Of a stretch of 64,000 nt of DNA, positions 40,866-48,956 are shown piece after piece; position 1 is the first letter of the stretch; every line of letters starts with the position of its first letter. Made by a program: the position numbers and the translations under genes. Below the pieces are notes generated by a model that did not search any database, was not told the origin of the DNA, and saw nothing but the letters and a program-made list of their open reading frames with translations. Source of the stretch: Clostridia bacterium (GTDB taxonomy: Bacteria; Bacillota; Peptococcia; DRI-13; SM3-B62); contig JAHDQS010000005.1 of the NCBI GenBank assembly GCA_018433675.1, positions 62,001-126,000 on the forward strand, written 5' to 3'.

Positions 40866-41138
40866 TTAAATCATAAACAGTAGTCTTAACAGCATTCTTT
40901 CAACAATGTACAAGGCAATAAGCGCAAAAAAAGGCGCAAAATCTATCCCCATGTTCCTTCCCAACCTTAACCTGCGAAACGGAGCTAATGCAGGCTCCGT
41001 CACCTCGTAAATAAAACGAAAAACGGGTTTATACGGGTCGTGGGGCATCCACGACAGGACAACCCTGATAATTATTAACCAGCTATAAACCTCAAATGCT
41101 GTCTGTACCATCGTTATCAATCGACTCAAATTTCTCAC
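40866..41138 (-). CDS. YggT-family membrane protein
   Basis: 90 residues with two membrane segments (about 9-28 and 65-88) around a basic loop FRRLRLGRNMGIDFAPF. The family (YlmG in Bacillus) is linked to membrane organisation and division but its mechanism is unclear. Position between proC and divIVA is standard for clostridia. Confidence 0.9.
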   Translation of the reverse strand: MRNLSRLITMVQTAFEVYSWLIIIRVVLSWMPHDPYKPVFRFIYEVTEPALAPFRRLRLGRNMGIDFAPFFALIALYIVERMLLRLLFMI

Positions 41139-41156
41139 TCCTACGCTAGCATCATG

Positions 41157-41951
41157 TTATAGTTTTTCAGCCCTGCGGGCAGCTGCCAATACTGTTTCCA
41201 TGAGCGTACCCCTCACACCCGCTTTTTCCATTTCCAAAAGACCATATATGGTAGTGCCGCCCGGCGAGGTAACCTTATCCTTCAATTCCCCCGGATGCAT
41301 GCCGGTCTGGGCAACCATACTTGCCGCTCCCTTGACTGTATCGGTCGCCAGCTTATATGCCACATCCCTAGGCAAACCGGCCATGACGCCTCCGTCGGCC
41401 AAGGCTTCGATCATAAGATAGACAAAGGCCGGACCGCTACCGCTAAGACCTGTTACCGCATTTAAAAGCGGTTCAGGTAAAACAATAACGTCCCCCACGG
41501 ATTTAAAAATCTCCTGGACCAGCGCCATATCTTCATCTTCTACCGACAGGCTCCCTGCTAACACTGTAGTACCCATACCAATTAAGGCCGGTGTGTTCGG
41601 AACGACTCTCACGACCTTTGTGTTCCTGGGAAGCAGTGTCTCAAGCCGCGCAATGTTGACACCTGCCATGATAGAAACTAATAATTTTTCACCTCTGATG
41701 GTATTGGCAAAAGCAGCAATTGCTTCCATCATGTTCTGAGGCTTAACAGCTAAAATAACGCAGTCGCTTTTTACCGCAGTTTCGCCGTTACTGGCACCGG
41801 GAATTACTCCGTACGTATTCTGCAAATAATCCAACCTCGAGGTTGCCTTGTCGCTGACCATAATTGTTTCTGCCGGTCTGCCGGCACCTATCATTCCTTT
41901 AATGATAGCTTCGGCCATTGCGCCTCCGCCAATAAACCCTATTATCTCCAT
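41157..41951 (-). CDS. proC: Pyrroline-5-carboxylate reductase
   Basis: 264 residues. Last step of proline synthesis. NAD(P)-binding IGFIGGGAMAEAIIKGM at the N-terminus, then VRVVPNTPALIGMGTTVL near 116-133 and the C-terminal signature near 220 (GMHPGELKDKVTSPGGTTIYG read in part). Placed between sepF and yggT, a common arrangement in Clostridia. Confidence 0.95.
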   Translation of the reverse strand: MEIIGFIGGGAMAEAIIKGMIGAGRPAETIMVSDKATSRLDYLQNTYGVIPGASNGETAVKSDCVILAVKPQNMMEAIAAFANTIRGEKLLVSIMAGVNIARLETLLPRNTKVVRVVPNTPALIGMGTTVLAGSLSVEDEDMALVQEIFKSVGDVIVLPEPLLNAVTGLSGSGPAFVYLMIEALADGGVMAGLPRDVAYKLATDTVKGAASMVAQTGMHPGELKDKVTSPGGTTIYGLLEMEKAGVRGTLMETVLAAARRAEKL

Positions 41952-41969
41952 CTTAAAACCCTCCCCGCA

Positions 41970-42422
41970 TCAAAACCCTTGATTTAATTTATTAATCCAT
42001 GCAAATATCTCCTTAGGCTGGGTCATGTTTTTAATATCCCCCGAGATATCGACATTGCTTGGAACAGCAATAACTATCCCCGAACCAACCTTTTGCAACG
42101 CCCCACCAAGGGCATAGGCCGTACCACCAACGAAATCAATGACTCGCCGCGCAAGATTATAGTCGAGGTTCTCCAGATTAATAATAACCGTCCTGTTGTT
42201 TTTAAGATTATCAGCTATCATCTGGCATTCATCAAAGGTCTCCGGTTCCAGTAAAACAACCTTTAAACCAGTTTTGTTAGCATTCAAGGGGACAATCTGA
42301 CCCTTGGACTTACGCGGACGAATTTCTTGTATACCCTCAAACGGGGTGTTCTCTTCAGTCACAACCTCTTCACTGATTTCTGTAAAACCCATAATATCAA
42401 AAATTCTATCGATAACCTTCAA
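41970..42422 (-). CDS. sepF: Cell division protein SepF
   Basis: 150 residues. An N-terminal amphipathic start (MKVIDRIFDIMGF) for membrane binding, a linker, and the DUF552 core (VVLLEPETFDECQMIADNLK, NLARRVIDFVGGTAYALGG). SepF binds FtsZ and anchors it to the membrane, and can substitute for FtsA. This is significant because no ftsA is seen beside ftsZ in this window. Confidence 0.94.
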   Translation of the reverse strand: MKVIDRIFDIMGFTEISEEVVTEENTPFEGIQEIRPRKSKGQIVPLNANKTGLKVVLLEPETFDECQMIADNLKNNRTVIINLENLDYNLARRVIDFVGGTAYALGGALQKVGSGIVIAVPSNVDISGDIKNMTQPKEIFAWINKLNQGF

Positions 42423-42447
42423 AAGTCATCCCTCCCATCTCTGTAAT

Positions 42448-43152
42448 TCAATAATTCCTTGCCCCAAAAACCCTGCTGCCTATTCTCACAACAGTCGCGC
42501 CCTCTTCCACAGCTATCTTAAAATCATCGCTCATACCCATGGAGAGCTCGCCCATTTCTATACCCGGCAAGGCGAGATTTCTTATCCTTTCCGACAATGA
42601 TTTCAGTTCTCTGAACACATATCGCACTTTTTCCGGATCATCCGCAATAGGAGCCATAGTCATTAGTCCTTTAATCTTAATTCCCCGGATACCGGAAAAA
42701 TCCTTGATTTCTCTTAGTATTTCCTCTGTATCGAAACCTTGCTTTGTTTCCTCCCCGGCAACATTCACCTGTAGCAGCACCGGTACGATAACGCCTTTTT
42801 TAACGGCTTGTCTGCTTATTTCACTCAACAAAGCCGCAGAATCAACCGAATGAATCAAAGCCACCTTGCCGACAACATACTTTACCTTGTTTTTCTGCAA
42901 GGTACCTATCAAATGCCATTCAATATCCTGCGGAAGGAGCGGCATCTTACCTGTCAGTTCCTGCACCTTGTTTTCACCAAACACCCTTAATCCTGTCTCA
43001 TACGCACTTTGTACAACTTCCACCGGAAACATCTTGGAAACTGCAACCAGTTTGACCTCCTGTGGTTTTCTACCAACCCTGTCACAAGCAACCTTAATCT
43101 CTCCAAAAATATCCTCGATGTTTTTTTTAATAGTACCGGTACTTAGATCCAT
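42448..43152 (-). CDS. yggS: YggS-family pyridoxal phosphate homeostasis protein
   Basis: 234 residues from ATG 43152, six bases after GGAGG; an ATG six bases upstream directly abuts the site. PLP-binding lysine in VKLVAVSKMFP near 35-45, FGENKVQEL near 60 and GMSDDFKIAVEEGATVVRIGS near 205. A PLP-binding, non-enzymatic carrier protein that keeps vitamin B6 and amino-acid pools balanced. In the ylmE position of the sepF cluster. Confidence 0.93.
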   Translation of the reverse strand: MDLSTGTIKKNIEDIFGEIKVACDRVGRKPQEVKLVAVSKMFPVEVVQSAYETGLRVFGENKVQELTGKMPLLPQDIEWHLIGTLQKNKVKYVVGKVALIHSVDSAALLSEISRQAVKKGVIVPVLLQVNVAGEETKQGFDTEEILREIKDFSGIRGIKIKGLMTMAPIADDPEKVRYVFRELKSLSERIRNLALPGIEMGELSMGMSDDFKIAVEEGATVVRIGSRVFGARNY

Positions 43153-43186
43153 TGCCATCCTCCGTAATTGTTTTCGATACAAGCAT

Positions 43187-44200
43187 TTATTCATACAAGG
43201 AAAAGATTGCTTGCCCTTCCTCCACAAGACTGGGTGTCAAAACGAGCATTTCACCTGCGGCCACCCCTCTTATTACCACATCGTTGTCTACATCTGCCAA
43301 AACCTCTACTTTTCTATATGATACCTTCCCTTTATCCAGCAAGAACACCCCGTACCCTTCATCACCGACAAGCAAGGCATCCTTCTTAATAACCACTCCG
43401 TTATGCATATCCAGCAATATCTCTCCGTCTGTCCTGCGTATTAGATTGTGTTCCTGGCAGTAAGGAAGACATACCAATATCCTATACACATCTTCACTTT
43501 GGTAAACATCCTCAATCTTACCGTAGTGAATCTCTCCATCATTCCTGTCTAAGCGAACCTTGATTGCCTTTTTTTTCTGCAATAACTCCTCTTGTGCCTC
43601 TGATATTTGGTTTTTCTGGAATTCAGCAAAAAGGCATACTGGTTTAAGATTGTCCACAACTTTAAACAACGGCTCACCGGCAGCAATATAGTTTCCTGCC
43701 TGAATAACCCCGGCAGGCTTTTTATCCAACGAAACCTCTAATTTATTGAACTCCGGCATACTGAGCTTTTCCCAATCATCAGGATTACAAACGCTTTCAT
43801 ATCCATCTACGAAAAAAGACAACACACCGGACTGAGGAGAAACAATGTCCACTTTTTCTGTATTCTCCAGGCTTGTACCTGTAGTCTTTTCCACAAATCC
43901 CACCACGGTGTTTTTCGCAACCCTTTCTCCTTCTTGGAATAAAGGTTCCCATACACCGCCGAAAGAGACGGTAACGACCTCTTCATATCTAATCAGCAAA
44001 AAGTCGGTCGCCAATACCTCTTCAACCGAAGATACTCGGGCGGGCTCAATTTCTACCAAGAAACCGACCACAAAGCGTTTTGCTATATTTCCCCCAGCAA
44101 ATATTAATACCAGCAATAATAGAATCGCCGGGAACATTCTCTTTTTCTTTAAAGTCCTTCTTCTTTTCTTCAATCCTACACCATTTTTCAAATCTACCAA
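43187..44200 (-). CDS. HlyD-like membrane protein of the sepF cluster
   Basis: 337 residues. Basic N-terminus (KKRRRTLKKKR), one membrane segment at about 22-42, then an extracytoplasmic part with barrel-sandwich hybrid (lipoyl-like) segments such as EGERVAKNTVVGFVEK and AAGEPLFKVVDNLKP. It resembles membrane-fusion adaptor proteins of the HlyD type but has no transporter partner here. Clostridial genomes often have this gene between pgeF/phoR and yggS; function unknown. Ends 34 bases before yggS. Confidence 0.8.
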   Translation of the reverse strand: MVDLKNGVGLKKRRRTLKKKRMFPAILLLLVLIFAGGNIAKRFVVGFLVEIEPARVSSVEEVLATDFLLIRYEEVVTVSFGGVWEPLFQEGERVAKNTVVGFVEKTTGTSLENTEKVDIVSPQSGVLSFFVDGYESVCNPDDWEKLSMPEFNKLEVSLDKKPAGVIQAGNYIAAGEPLFKVVDNLKPVCLFAEFQKNQISEAQEELLQKKKAIKVRLDRNDGEIHYGKIEDVYQSEDVYRILVCLPYCQEHNLIRRTDGEILLDMHNGVVIKKDALLVGDEGYGVFLLDKGKVSYRKVEVLADVDNDVVIRGVAAGEMLVLTPSLVEEGQAIFSLYE

Positions 44201-44295
44201 CCCAAGTATATTTTATTATAGTCTGTTATTACCTTGAAATATAGTAATTCTACATCAGGTAAACTTATCCTTCAAAATAGGCAAAAATTATCCCC

Positions 44296-45657
44296 TCAGT
44301 TGTTAGGGAGAAACACTGTAAAGGAAGTACCTTTATTAACCTCTGATTCAACGTGCACCTGCCCGCGGTGTCTGTCAACAATATGCTTTATAATTGAAAG
44401 CCCCAGTCCCGTTCCTCCAACCTGTCTGGAACGAGCCTTGTCAACCCTGTAAAACCTCTCAAAAATCCTTGTCAAGCTTTCAGCAGGTATACCGATACCC
44501 CTATCTTTCACCTGTAGGGCTGTGCCATTTTCATAGGGGTATATTTCCACAGTAACCACCCCGCCCCGTTTGGAATACTTGATAGCATTTTCTAACAGGT
44601 TAATCATTACCTGCTCCATCATACCTTCATTTCCGAAAAATGTCGGTGACAGCTTATGGATAACAACCTCTAAAGCAACTTCCCTGGCATCAGACAGCGG
44701 CTTTAATAGGTTTATTACCTTTCCAAGAAAAGTAGCCGCTTTGATTTCCCTCTTTGCCACCTCCATACGCCCGGTCTCGAGCTGAGAAAGATACAAAAGA
44801 TCACTGATCAAACGGTTCAATCTGTCAGCTTCGTTATTAATAATATTTAAAAATTTCAAGGATAATTCCTCATCCCTGACAGCACCGTCCAACAAAGTCT
44901 CCACATAACCTTTTACCGAGGTCAAAGGAGTCCTTAATTCGTGAGAAACATTGGCGACAAATTCACTGCGCATTTCTTCCAGGATACGCATTTTTGTCAC
45001 ATTAGTTAAAACCATTATTGCTCCCTGATTTTTATCATCAATACTAATGATCGGCGCGATATATACCTTATAATAATCGGTATTGGCAGAAGAAAGCTTA
45101 ACCTCAATAACCTGGCTTTTTCCGTCAGCCAATCCTCTTGTCAATAAATCGGCAATTTGATGATTCCGCAGTATTTCTAAAAAGTAAAGCCCTTCCACCT
45201 TGTTAAACTTTATCCCCAGCATTTCCTCAGCGGTTTTATTCATGAGCATCAGTCTGCCTGTGATATCAAAGGCCAAGACGCCTTCAGCCATACTTGCCAA
45301 TATTGTCTGGATCCTATCCCTTTCCTGTTCAATTCTTTTCAAATGACTGCTGATCCTGCCGGCCATCAAATGCAGGGATTCATTCAAATCCCCAAGTTCG
45401 TCGTCATCGGTAATAATTGTATGGGGAGTTAAATCACCCTGGGCAAAAGACTTTGCCATTTTATTGATTCTCTCGAGTACCTTGCCTTGCTCGTCAATCC
45501 AGATGTAGAAAACCACGACGCTCAAGGCAATAACCAAAAGGCTAATAAACCAATAAACCCAGCCTTCAAAACTGAACGTCATATATCTTAAAATGAAAAT
45601 AGTAATGCACATCAACACCAGGTATAACCTGCTTGCTTTAAAAGAAAATTTTCTCAT
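44296..45657 (-). CDS. phoR: Sensor histidine kinase, PhoR/WalK-like
   Basis: 453 residues. Two membrane segments (about 11-27 and 33-53) separated by only a few residues, so it has no extracytoplasmic sensor domain and must sense in or under the membrane. HAMP (about 54-106), PAS (about 112-225), phosphoacceptor H239 in VSHELRTPLTSVKGY, and an ATPase domain with NLLENAIKYSK, DRGIGIP and GTGLGLSIIKHI. The short sensor loop is a variant of PhoR; phosphate sensing is a guess from architecture. Partner regulator gene is four bases upstream. Confidence 0.88.
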   Translation of the reverse strand: MRKFSFKASRLYLVLMCITIFILRYMTFSFEGWVYWFISLLVIALSVVVFYIWIDEQGKVLERINKMAKSFAQGDLTPHTIITDDDELGDLNESLHLMAGRISSHLKRIEQERDRIQTILASMAEGVLAFDITGRLMLMNKTAEEMLGIKFNKVEGLYFLEILRNHQIADLLTRGLADGKSQVIEVKLSSANTDYYKVYIAPIISIDDKNQGAIMVLTNVTKMRILEEMRSEFVANVSHELRTPLTSVKGYVETLLDGAVRDEELSLKFLNIINNEADRLNRLISDLLYLSQLETGRMEVAKREIKAATFLGKVINLLKPLSDAREVALEVVIHKLSPTFFGNEGMMEQVMINLLENAIKYSKRGGVVTVEIYPYENGTALQVKDRGIGIPAESLTRIFERFYRVDKARSRQVGGTGLGLSIIKHIVDRHRGQVHVESEVNKGTSFTVFLPNN

Positions 45658-45661
45658 ATTC

Positions 45662-46363
45662 TCAACCCTTAAAACGATAGCCTATCCCTCTGATTGTCTC
45701 GATCATCTCAGGCTGACTAGGCTCAGTTTCCAGTTTTTGTCGCAGGTGACGAATATGTACGTCTACCGTTCTCGTATCACCGGCGAATTCATATCCCCAA
45801 ATATTTTCTAATAAAAACTCCCTGGTAAACACCTTCCCCGGATTACTTGCTAACTGCAGCAATAATTGAAATTCTTTTGGAGTAAATTCCGGTTTCTCAC
45901 CCTTAAAGATAACCTCGAAACGCTCCGGATAAATTTCCAAATCTCCTCGGAGAATCGATTTCTCGATATCATTCGAACCTTGTTCCGCTCCTCCCCGGCT
46001 TCGCCGTAATACCGTTTTAACCCTGGCCACCAGTTCTCTGGGACTAAAGGGTTTTGTTATATAGTCATCGGCACCCATTTCCAGACCGACAACGCGATCC
46101 ACTTCTTCGCCATAGGCGGTCAGCATAATAACCGGGAGATATTTCGTCTTTTCAAGCTGCCGTAAATTTCTGCAAACTTCCAGTCCGTCCATACCGGGAA
46201 GCATCAAATCGAGGATAATCAAACCGGGAGGGTCTTCAATGATACTATTTAGTGCTTTCAAGCCGTCATCTAAACAATCTACCTTGAACCCGGCTTTCTC
46301 TAAATTAAATTTTACAAGCTCCTGAATAGTAAGCTCATCGTCAACCACCAAAACTCTTGTCAT
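45662..46363 (-). CDS. phoP: Response regulator, OmpR/PhoB family
   Basis: 233 residues from ATG 46363, eight bases after GAGGGG; the open frame upstream overlaps pgeF and has no better site. Receiver domain with phospho-acceptor D52 (IILDLMLPGMDG) and switch lysine near 104 (ITKPFSPREL), then a winged-helix DNA-binding domain (ESxL-type TRTVDVHIRHLRQKLE). Forms a two-component system with the adjacent kinase. Confidence 0.9.
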   Translation of the reverse strand: MTRVLVVDDELTIQELVKFNLEKAGFKVDCLDDGLKALNSIIEDPPGLIILDLMLPGMDGLEVCRNLRQLEKTKYLPVIMLTAYGEEVDRVVGLEMGADDYITKPFSPRELVARVKTVLRRSRGGAEQGSNDIEKSILRGDLEIYPERFEVIFKGEKPEFTPKEFQLLLQLASNPGKVFTREFLLENIWGYEFAGDTRTVDVHIRHLRQKLETEPSQPEMIETIRGIGYRFKG

Positions 46364-46368
46364 CCCTC

Positions 46369-47226
46369 TCACCCCTCTTTCAACATGATCATAGCCGCAT
46401 GCCTTCCCGCCATACCCCGGCGATGAGAAAAAAAGCATTCCGGCCTACAATACGTACACAGACTCGCCACAGTTACGTTTTCCTTTCTTAATCCTGCCGC
46501 CAGCAATTGCCAAAGATTTGCCTCCCAAAGATTCAATTGCCCGTATCCGTCTTTTGTCAAATTACTAAAGAACGCTTCCCAATTTAAAGGATGCCTCTTT
46601 TTGAACTCAGCAATGACCGGAGCATCAACCTGGTAATGGCAGGGCCCGATACTTGGTCCAACAGCTGCCAGCAAATCCTGCGGATGTGTTCCGTATTCCT
46701 CTTTCATAACATTTACGGTTTTCGCAGCAATCCCGGCAACTGTGCCTTTCCATCCTGCATGAGCTACAGCAACGGCCTTTCTGACCGGATCAAGAAAAAA
46801 CAGAGGAACACAATCGGCAAAGAAAGCCATCAATAAGATACCCGGTTCATTTGTTGTCAAGGCATCAGTAGCAGGAATAACCGTGTCCGGATCAAATGCA
46901 CCCAAGCCTTTGTCCCGGGCCAAGACCCGATAGACCTTGTCTTTGTGCACCTGATGCGCCCCGACAATCGCTCCTGCCTCCACCCCTAAAACATCAACCA
47001 TTCTTCTTCTGTTTTCCCACACATTTTCTAGTTTATCATCAGTTAAAATACTTAAATTCAAACTCTCATAGGCTCCCTCACTCACTCCACCCGTCCTGCC
47101 GCTAAAAGCATGAAGCACAAGCCCCGTCCTTGCAAAGGCCGGCACAGTGAAATACACAAGCCCGTTCTTTTCGTTTTTGACAAAAGTCTCCTTCACACCT
47201 CTACCCTGCTCTTTCTTCACCAGCAT
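46369..47226 (-). CDS. pgeF: Peptidoglycan editing factor PgeF (YfiH/YlmD family)
   Basis: 285 residues. Formerly called polyphenol oxidase or laccase-domain protein. Metal-binding residues occur in GAHQVHKDKVYRV, FADCVPLFFLDP, VAVAHAGWKGTVAGIA and GPSIGPCHYQVD. The enzyme class removes or blocks misincorporated residues in the murein of E. coli and has purine nucleoside activity in vitro. It is upstream of phoP and, in other Firmicutes, is adjacent to yggS and sepF. Confidence 0.92.
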   Translation of the reverse strand: MLVKKEQGRGVKETFVKNEKNGLVYFTVPAFARTGLVLHAFSGRTGGVSEGAYESLNLSILTDDKLENVWENRRRMVDVLGVEAGAIVGAHQVHKDKVYRVLARDKGLGAFDPDTVIPATDALTTNEPGILLMAFFADCVPLFFLDPVRKAVAVAHAGWKGTVAGIAAKTVNVMKEEYGTHPQDLLAAVGPSIGPCHYQVDAPVIAEFKKRHPLNWEAFFSNLTKDGYGQLNLWEANLWQLLAAGLRKENVTVASLCTYCRPECFFSHRRGMAGRHAAMIMLKEG

Positions 47227-47282
47227 ACTTTCCCTCTACACCCATTTTATCCTTTATATTATATCATGAGCAGGGGAAAAGT

Positions 47283-47316
47283 AAAAATGCCACCCGTTTT
47301 GCGAGTGGCACTTTTT
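47283..47316 (-). terminator. Intrinsic terminator after the cysteine-rich gene
   Basis: On the minus strand GTGCCACTCG / CGGGTGGCAT form a ten-base stem with loop CAAAA, followed by TTTTT. It separates the accessory gene at 47317 from the pgeF operon. Confidence 0.85.
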
Positions 47317-48093
47317 CTACGGTTGAGGCGGAGGACACTGTCCGCAGCGACCAGGTTCCAGGTCGGTTTCCTGACAGAAAGTATCGCATTTTGGTTCTCT
47401 CTCAAAAGGCACACACTCCCCGGGCAGAACAGGGAAGGGTAAATCAATACACTCCTCGACGCAGGTTGGCACGCATACAATGGACTTACCGGATTCCATT
47501 GCGAAGAATTCTTTCTCCACCGTAACTTCGACGGCATAGGGCGGAAAAGTGCTGGGGTATCCCTGCGGGCGCGGCACCACAACGGCACGGATACAATCCA
47601 GATTAATACGCCTGATACAAAGATCTACCGCCTCCGGTTGACAAAGAACACAACCTCCGTCAATATCGGTCACCGGCACGGCCAACTCCCTCTCGAAAAA
47701 CTGGCTGGCCATTCTTACCTCAAGACAATTTGTATTCGTATCAAAAAACTCATACCAGACCCTTACCTTGTAAGAAACATTAAATACTATACATTCCCCC
47801 ACTCTTCTTGGTGCCTCGATCCCGTCTCGGAGCGGTTCGGTGCCAACCCCGAAAATTGTAAAATTGCTCACAACACAATTTATCGGGCAAGCATCGGCGG
47901 GAATAGGACAACCTCTTTCATCCTCAAAGAGATAGTGAATGTCGTGAAAGCATTTTGTTCCGGATGCACATACCTTTTCTAATATGATGGGGGTGCAATT
48001 AAGCTTTTTATGGAAGCAACGTGCTGCTAAAGCCTGAATCTCCGGATTTTTCCATGCTTCCTTGACCTTCGCGACAAATTCAATGTCCTGCAA
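47317..48093 (-). CDS. Cysteine-rich protein, putative spore-surface component
   Basis: 258 residues with 21 cysteines spaced along most of the length; no signal peptide or membrane segment. C-terminus rich in Cys and Pro (RCGQCPPPQP). The start is TTG 48093, seven bases after AAGGAGG. The sigma-K-like promoter at 48131-48160 suggests mother-cell expression late in sporulation, and cysteine-rich proteins with disulfide cross-linking are typical of coats and exosporium; I name no family. The texture resembles the protein at 51026. Confidence 0.65.
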   Translation of the reverse strand: MQDIEFVAKVKEAWKNPEIQALAARCFHKKLNCTPIILEKVCASGTKCFHDIHYLFEDERGCPIPADACPINCVVSNFTIFGVGTEPLRDGIEAPRRVGECIVFNVSYKVRVWYEFFDTNTNCLEVRMASQFFERELAVPVTDIDGGCVLCQPEAVDLCIRRINLDCIRAVVVPRPQGYPSTFPPYAVEVTVEKEFFAMESGKSIVCVPTCVEECIDLPFPVLPGECVPFEREPKCDTFCQETDLEPGRCGQCPPPQP

Positions 48094-48100
48094 AATAATC

Positions 48101-48158
48101 CCTCCTTCTTGTAAACCTTATTACCTACCCTATAATATGAATGGGTACAAGAAGGAGG
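48101..48158. repeat. 13-base inverted repeat with Shine-Dalgarno-like arms
   Basis: CCTCCTTCTTGTA (48101-48113) and TACAAGAAGGAGG (48146-48158) are perfect inverted copies with 32 bases between. One arm is the ribosome binding site of the cysteine-rich gene; the other covers the -35 region of its promoter. Confidence 0.7.
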
Positions 48159-48160
48159 TG
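48131..48160 (-). promoter_or_regulatory. Sigma-K-like promoter for the cysteine-rich gene
   Basis: On the minus strand CACC (48160-48157), 17-base spacer, CATATTATA (48139-48131), an exact fit to CATANNNTA, the -10 of sigma-K in Bacillus subtilis. It lies 38 bases before the TTG start. Confidence 0.5.
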
Positions 48161-48181
48161 ACTTTACTTTCTTTTTTCCTA

Positions 48182-48859
48182 TTATCCTCCAAAATGCTGA
48201 GTAAGCATTTTACCGTAAGGACCACCGTCAACAATTCCTATCCCCACATGGGTATAATTGGTGTTAAGAATGTTTTTACGGTGTCCGCTGCTGTTCATAA
48301 AGTTTTTATGAGCAGTTTCCACACGAGGTGCCCCGGCAATGTTTTCACCTGTATATGCATAATCGGAGGCATATTGCCTGATAAGAGCAGAAAATCCTCC
48401 ATAAACAGGTGAAGTATGACTAAAATAATTGTTATCAATCATATCACTGCTTTTTGCCCGTGCGCTTTTAACAAGCCGCATGTCAATTTGTAGCGGAGCC
48501 GCATTTACCTTCGCCCTTTCCCTGTTGATCAACTCAAGCATTTCTTTCTCATCAGAACTCAAACCCTGTACCACTTGTGGTTCTTCAGGCACTTGTGGTT
48601 CTTCAGGTACTTGTGGTTCTTCAGGTACTTGTGGTTCTTCAGGCGCAGGATTTACTTCTTCCTTCTCACCCTCTGCTGCTCTTTGCGCGTTCAGACGACT
48701 CAGTAGTTTAAAAAAGCTCTCATTTCCATAAAAATAGCGGAATTTAACACTACCCTGATCATTCATTTCTGCGGCATTCAGCACCGACGGAAATATTGAG
48801 AACGCAAAAAAGAGCATCATCATAAGGGCTACTATAAACCTGGTCTTCCTGTTTCTCAT
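48182..48859 (-). CDS. Secreted CAP-domain protein (SCP/YkwD-like) with PEEPQV repeats
   Basis: 225 residues from ATG 48859, with AGAGGG six bases upstream; the frame also opens with TTG 48895 but without a site. Signal peptide (IVALMMMLFFAFSIFPSVLNA), a linker with four PEEPQV repeats encoded by 18-base DNA repeats, then a C-terminal CAP domain with SxYFSHTSPVYGGFSALI, GENIAG and HRKNILNTNYTHVGIGI. CAP proteins of the YkwD/SafA-like type are secreted; activity is unknown here. A homologue lies at 50125. Confidence 0.87.
   Translation of the reverse strand: MRNRKTRFIVALMMMLFFAFSIFPSVLNAAEMNDQGSVKFRYFYGNESFFKLLSRLNAQRAAEGEKEEVNPAPEEPQVPEEPQVPEEPQVPEEPQVVQGLSSDEKEMLELINRERAKVNAAPLQIDMRLVKSARAKSSDMIDNNYFSHTSPVYGGFSALIRQYASDYAYTGENIAGAPRVETAHKNFMNSSGHRKNILNTNYTHVGIGIVDGGPYGKMLTQHFGG
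48573..48644. repeat. Four 18-base tandem repeats in the CAP gene
   Basis: Four copies of ACTTGTGGTTCTTCAGGY at 48573, 48591, 48609 and 48627 (plus strand), encoding PEEPQV on the minus strand. Copies differ only at the last base, so the repeat is recent and length-variable. Confidence 0.9.
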
Positions 48860-48956
48860 AATATCCCTCTTTCCTTTATATATTTTGGGCCGCAAGTGCT
48901 ATCTTAACACGCCTCAGTACTGATGTCAGCAGGAAAATCAAGGTATTTAAGCAATA

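Noticed and set aside
48573-48644. CRISPR array
   Set aside because: The 18-base repeats are contiguous without spacers and encode an in-frame PEEPQV linker.
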